Source of the DNA: Parvularia atlantis | Taxonomy: Eukaryota > Opisthokonta > Rotosphaerida | Assembly (NCBI GenBank): GCA_943704415.1 | Contig: CALSCO010000054.1 | Coordinates: 1 to 20,959 of the forward strand | DNA: 20,959 nt | Direction: 5' to 3' | In this document: in pieces, positions 16,198 to 20,959 of the stretch | Position numbering within the stretch: the first letter of the stretch is position 1 | How the letters are laid out: each line of letters opens with the position of its first letter | Position numbers and translations under genes: made by a program | The notes under the pieces: model-generated | What the model was told of the DNA's origin: nothing | The model's database searches: none | What the model saw: only the letters and a program-made list of their open reading frames with translations

Positions 16198-18097
16198 TCA
16201 CGCCCGCCCGCCGCTGCTGCTCCCGCCTTGCTGTTGTGCGCGCGCGAGCGAGCGTGAGTGCGTGCGCACAGTGCGCTGCGGGGCGGGCCACACGCACGTC
16301 CACCGCCTCGTCGTCGTCGGCGTCGTCGTCGTTGTCGTCGCCGCCGTCCTCGTTGCCGTCGTCATCGTCATCATCCACGTCAATGTCGGCGTCCTCAAAC
16401 ACGTGCAGCTGTGTGCGCGCGGTCAGCACTGCCACGCACCCCGATCGCAGCAGCGCAGCGTACGTCGATGCCGGCCGCCGCGGCCGAGCTCGAGCCGCCC
16501 ACGTCCGCGTCCTCATCCTCGTCCGGCCCGTCGTCGTTGCCGAGGTAGCCCGAGTGCTGCCGAGCGCGGCCGTGAACACGGCTGCTGCCGCCGGCACACG
16601 CTCAGCGCACACACCGCAGCCCCATCCTCGTCCTCGTCCTCATCGTCGGCGCCGTCCTCGACGTCGCGCACGTAGTCATCCTGCCCGCCCGCGTCGTCGT
16701 CGTCCACAAAGAGGTCTGGCCTGAACGTGAACAGGTCGCGACCCGAGATCTGCGCGCACGCCCGTCCACACGCTCGCTCGTCGTCGGCGGCCGGTGCGTG
16801 CGTTGGCAAGCAAAACAAGCGCGCACCCCGATGCCGGCGAGCGCCTTGCCGGCCTTGATCGCGGCCTCCTTCTTGTCGCGCAGCTCGCGCGCCTCCTGCT
16901 CCTTCTTCTCCTGCCAACGCACGTGCGTGTGTGAGCGCGCTATGCGCCGGCCCGGAGGCGAACGGTGCGCACCTGCCGCGCCTTCTTCCAGGCCGCGAAC
17001 GAGTCGGCCGTCACGGGCGTGAGGTCACCCTTGAGCTTCTTGCGCTGCACGAGCAGTGAGCAAGCGGCGCCGTCGTTCCTGCCGCAGCACACGACGTACC
17101 TCAACCTCGATAAACTCCTCGATCGTGATCTGCACGTCCTCCTCGTCGTTCTTCTTCTTGTCGCGTTTGAGCGTGTAGCCGGGCGGGAGGGCGTGCCTGT
17201 GCCGGGTCCCGCGTGAGACACGCGCGCGCCATCCGAGCGGCGCACGGCTCGCGCACCGGTAGTGGCACTTTTCGCCATTCGGGCACTCCCAGAAGAAGCC
17301 GTACTTTTCCTTCTCGACGGCCTCGAGAAAGTACTTGCAGACCTGCGCATCGCGCGCGTCAGACGGAGCAGGCGCCGAGCGTCGCCGGCCAGGCTCACGC
17401 ACGATGTCGGTCTCGGGCATGCTGCCCTTCTGCTTCATCTTGACGACCTGCTCGAGCGTGGCCTGGTCCCACTTGTCCATCGTGTCTGCGCGAGCCGCAT
17501 CAGCCGCACGCGTGCCAAGGCCTCGCACGCACCGCCCTGGATGTCCTTCTCCTTGTCCTTGCGCATGTCCGTGTACAGGTTGATCTTCTCCGACTTGCGC
17601 TCGACCGAGATATCGTGCGAGAACTTGCACTTGGCGCCCTTCTCGCAGATGCCCGCCTTGAAGAACTGGCACAGGATCGACTTGGGGTCGACGCCTGCGC
17701 GCGGGGGGCCCGGCGGGTGCGCGTTCAGACAAGCCACCGCTGCAGCGCGCGCGCGTCCGCAGAACGCACCCGCCGCGACCTTCTGCGTCTGGACGGGCTT
17801 GGCGAGGGCCGCGAGCTCCTTCTTGTACTTTTCGTCCTCCTCCTTCTTCTTCTGCTCGGCGCGTGCGCGCATCAGCGGTGTGCGGTCTGGTGCAGCGTGC
17901 ACGCGGCGCACCAGCGCCTGGGCCTTCGGGTCGAGCTCGGGCCGGCGCGCCTGCGTCCCGCTGACCTGCTTCTGCACCGACTGGACGTAGTCCTGCACCT
18001 TGCGGCTCTTGCTCTTGTTCTTGAGCCCGAAGGTCTTGTCCTCGACCACCTTCTGCTTCTGCTTCTGCTCGCTTTTGCTCGGCTGCTTGGGCGGCAT
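16198..18097 (-). CDS. ZC3H15: ZC3H15/DFRP1/Tma46 CCCH zinc-finger protein
   Basis: Ribosome-associated partner that stabilises the GTPase DRG1 (Tma46 with Rbg1 in yeast). The twelve exons are 18097-17912, 17851-17770, 17694-17533, 17485-17403, 17342-17257, 17196-17100, 17044-16973, 16910-16827, 16749-16615, 16556-16464, 16408-16298 and 16230-16198, giving 407 residues. The N-terminus MPPKQPSKSEQKQKQK with EDKTFGLKNKSKSRK is classic for the family. CCCH finger 1 is C98-x7-C-x5-C-x3-H116. Finger 2 is C173-x17-C191-x5-C197-x3-H201, followed by ALPPGYTLKRDKK. The DFRP region ISGRDLFTFRPDLF binds DRG1. The C-terminal half has long Asp-rich stretches, one of nearly forty residues dominated by Asp. 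The last intron (16297-16231) is inferred from its donor and phase; if retained, translation would end at 16175. Confidence 0.96.
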
Positions 18098-18183
18098 CCT
18101 GGCTTTGCGCGGGCAGGCGGCAGGCGGCAGGCGGCACAGATCAAGTTTGTGACTCAACTGCCATGTGTTTGTACACGCTTGCG
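18098..18183. promoter_or_regulatory. 86-bp spacer between TPC stop and ZC3H15 start
   Basis: Tandem minus-strand genes are separated by 86 bp that must serve as the TPC 3' UTR and the ZC3H15 promoter and leader. It contains three copies of GGCAGGC (about 18114-18134) and a short AT-richer part (AAGTTTGTGACTCAAC). On the minus strand CCAGG lies directly before the ZC3H15 ATG. Confidence 0.4.
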
Positions 18184-20959
18184 TCACTCAGGCTGGCGTT
18201 GCACACTGGACGCGCTGGCATTGCCGTCGCCGCGGCCGGCTGCGTCGACGTCGCCACGGCCGCCGACATTGGCCTCATCGTCGGCAAGCTCGTTCTGGAA
18301 CATGCTGTGACGGGACCGGCGTGAGCCGCGAGGAACGGCGCATGCGCAAAACGCACCGCTCGAGCATTGCCACGGCCGAGCCCTTCTTGCTCACGCGGTA
18401 GAGCCGCTCGGCCGCGTGCTCCTCCTGCCCGAGGTTCTCGTGCGTCTCCCAGATCTCCTCCTCATTCTCCTTGGTGCTGTGGCGCCGCCCAACCCGCGTC
18501 AGCCATTATCAGCACAGACGGTCTGCACGCACATAATTTGCAGATGCAGGTCGTGCATGCGCTCGAGCACGCGGTCCTTGGGCTCATTGTCGTACAGTTT
18601 GTACTGCGCGGCACAGTGCGGCGTGTCAGAGCGTGAGGCCGCATCACAATCGCTGCGTGGGCTCGCACCTGCACAAGGAACTGCTCGAGAATGAAGGCGA
18701 CGATGATGTTGATGAACAGCACGTTCGTCAGCAGGTGGAACACGACAAAGTAGACGCGGACCCAGGCCGACGCCGACGCCGCCTCAAAGCCGCCGACGAG
18801 CACCTCCCAGCTCTGGTGGGCGCGCACACGGGTTCGGTCGCCGATGCGGCGCCGCACGCGCTCGCACGCGCACCTGGACGACCATGATGATGAACAGCGT
18901 CACGCACGCGTTGCCAAACGAGTCAAAGTTGACGCCCCAGTAGTTTTGCGCGGCGTACGCTGTGAGCCCCGCGGCGCGTCAGCCGCGCCTGCGTGCATGC
19001 GCGGGCTCGGTCGTGCGCACCGCTGTTGACCAGGCGCAGGTTGTCGCGCGTCATCTGGCCCGCCCAGACCTCCATGCCCACGACGCCAAAGACGTAGAAG
19101 AGCAGCTGCGAGCGCCGCAGCACCCCCGTTGTAACCTCCACCACCGAGCGCATTGCCGCACGTGCGCACACCAGCAGCACCGCCGTGTAGACGTACATCG
19201 ACGGCAGGATTTTCTGAATCGTGCGCACGATGCGCAGGTAGCTATGGCGTCACGCGGTGTCAGCGCACGCATCCCACGCAGCACGCCACGCGCGAGGCGC
19301 ACGTGGGCACGGCCGAGGCGACCTTGATCAGCCGCAGCACACGCAGGCACAGGATCAAGTCGCGCCAGCGGTCGTCCAGGTCGGTCACGCCCGAGATGAT
19401 GGCCACGACGACGCCGGCGGTCATGACGACCAGGTCGAAGCTGCGTTCCGTCAGCCCAGCCACGCCACTCTACGCACAGCCGCACGCACCGGTTCCACCC
19501 ACTGCGGATAAACGTCTGCCAGCCAAAGGCGTAAAGCTTGAGCAGGATCTCAATCCAGTAGACCGCGAGGAAGATCGTCTCGACGTCGACCGACATGGCG
19601 ATGTACAGCGCGTTGAGCAGGATCACGCCCGCCGACATGAACTTGAACATGCTGCATCATCGCGCCGTCAGTGCGGCAGCGCGCCTGCGCGTGTCCGTCG
19701 CGCACCGGTGCCGCACAAACTTGCACAGCAGCCGGCTCGCCTTGGAGCGGTACACCTGCGGCATCGTCCTGTCAAACAGGTTGCGCGACGTCTGCGCGCG
19801 CGCCTCACGCGGGTCAGCGATCGCCGCGCCTAGCAGCCACCGCACCATCTCGACCGTCATCTTGAGCGACAGCACGTCGACAATCCAGCGAAAGCGCTGC
19901 TTGTCTGGACGCGTGCGTGTGGTGCGATCAAGCGCCACCTCTGCAGCACGCATGCGCAGCCAGCGCACCGATACTCTCGCCGCTGTCGCCCACGCACAGC
20001 AGGCGCCAGTTGATGTCGACGAGCTCGCGCGTGGCATTGGGCACAAGGTGCGCAAACAGCAGGTTGAACGTGCCCTGCCCGCGCGTGCGTCAGGCGCACG
20101 CTCAAGCCAGGCGCGCACGCGCACCCGCGACAGACGCTCGCCGCCGCGTGTGAGCAGCACAAACGCGCGGTCGAGGTACGCCATACGGCGCGAGACCGTC
20201 ACACGGATGTCCTCCTGGCGACCGCGCGCATCAGCGCCTGCCGACCGCGCGCACCGGGCGCACGGCGCGCGCCTTCAGATACGCGCGGTAGTTGTAGTAC
20301 ACGATCGCGAGCATCACGCTCATGAAAAAGTAGTAGCCGCCCATCAGATAGAAGATGAACGCGAACGAGTACCACGCGCTGATCTCGTACGCAGGCAGCC
20401 TGCATGCGCGCGCGCGTCGACATGAGGAGCACGCGGTGCCGCCTCGACCGCGGCGGCGCACATGATGTCTGGAAAGATGTCGGTCGTGAGGAGGCAGTAC
20501 AGATCGTAGTACGTGTCGACAGGGCCCTCAAAGTACGGCAGCTGGTTATCGCTGTCGCGGCCCAGCCCGCGGTCAGGCGCGACCGCGCTGGCACCGCAAC
20601 GCGGTCACGCACTTGGACCGGAACAGCACAAAGAAGAACAGTGTCGTGATGCCGATGAGCACGGCGAGCAGCGACACGACGATGAGCATGTCCTTGGTCG
20701 AGCGCAGGATGTTGTTGACCGCGCGGCGCACTGCGAGCGCCCCTCAGGTTTTGCGCGCCACGTCATCGGGCGGCACCCACCCTGCCGATGCGCCAGCACG
20801 ACCAGGACGGGCCGGAGCGGCCGCGACCACCGGTATCGCGGATCGACCTGCTGCACCATCATCGAGATGTACACGACCATGTCGAGCACGGTCAGCTGCG
20901 CACGCGCCCCGCGTCAGCGCACACGACCGAGCCTTCAGTCGCAACGTACTGTCAGCACA
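18184..20959 (-). CDS. Two-pore channel (TPC), 5' end beyond the window
   Basis: Vacuolar or endolysosomal two-domain cation channel. The readable exons are 20895-20781, 20730-20613, 20551-20462, 20399-20264, 20214-20125, 20074-19969, 19904-19846, 19791-19706, 19651-19490, 19440-19303, 19241-19172, 19105-19021, 18959-18874, 18812-18669, 18603-18533, 18476-18357 and 18304-18184, giving 598 C-terminal residues. Missing at the 5' side are the N-terminus and helices S1-S2 of domain I. Present are S3-S4 of domain I (WSRPLRPVLVVLAHRQVRRA), pore I (LLTTDIFPDIMLPAYEIS), S6 of domain I, the linker, and all of domain II with S4 LILCLRVLRLIK. Pore II reads FIIMVVQSWEVLVGGF, and S6 NVLFINIIVAFILEQF. The order and the PAY and SWEVLVGGF blocks mark TPC rather than a four-domain calcium channel. 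Filter residues differ from human TPC. No clear EF-hand is seen in the linker. Confidence 0.95.

Noticed and set aside
16175-16297. Extended basic C-terminus of ZC3H15 ending at 16175
   Set aside because: A consensus GTGCGTG donor follows the Asp-rich tract, and a CAACAG acceptor gives an in-phase short final exon. The unspliced tail has lost the acidic character. Some uncertainty remains.

Overview
The window comes from a GC-rich, gene-dense nuclear genome of what is most likely a unicellular eukaryote. I read eleven genes in 21 kb. Ten have cl​ear conserved families or folds and one is an unrecognised low-complexity ORF. Nine of the ten recognised genes are cut into many small exons, giving about 90 introns in total, mostly 46 to 75 nt long. 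By my reading most introns begin GTGCG and end in CAG, and four use GC-AG borders. Every multi-exon gene model below closes in frame from start to stop when spliced this way. GC-rich lineages such as haptophytes, bicosoecid stramenopiles, apusomonads or green algae would fit; the sequence alone does not let me choose. I see no virus-like or transposable element, no rRNA or tRNA, and no CRISPR.

Layout, left to right: promoter with two CCAAT boxes, then GET3 (+, 239-1776); EXS-domain membrane protein (-, 1835-3914); NPL4 (-, 3944-6710); a membrane-anchored methyltransferase-like protein (+, 6780-7850); COP9 signalosome subunit CSN4 (-, 7901-9584); a J-domain protein with two predicted membrane helices (+, 9620-10990); an intronless poly-Ala/poly-Gln ORF (-, 11134-12366); an MBOAT lysophospholipid acyltransferase (-, 12892-14956); ARL5 GTPase (-, 15181-16096); ZC3H15/Tma46 (-, 16198-18097); and a two-pore channel whose 5' part runs off the right edge (-, 18184-20959). 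Gaps between coding regions are tiny: 29, 35, 50, 58, 69, 86 and 101 bp for seven of the ten junctions. The largest gap is 525 bp.

The genes are housekeeping and do not form one pathway, although several act on the endomembrane system: GET3 (tail-anchored insertion), the EXS protein (Golgi or ion retrieval), NPL4 (Cdc48/p97 extraction), MBOAT (phospholipid remodelling), ARL5 (trans-Golgi tethering) and the TPC channel (endolysosome or vacuole). I see no discrete new system. The best unusual signals are an NPL4 with a C-terminal UBA domain and a degenerate zinc finger, a TPC with unusual filter residues, and a GET3 intron whose AG-free minisatellite has expanded between branch point and acceptor. 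The GTGCG donor consensus and the extremely short intergenic spacers are also worth following up.
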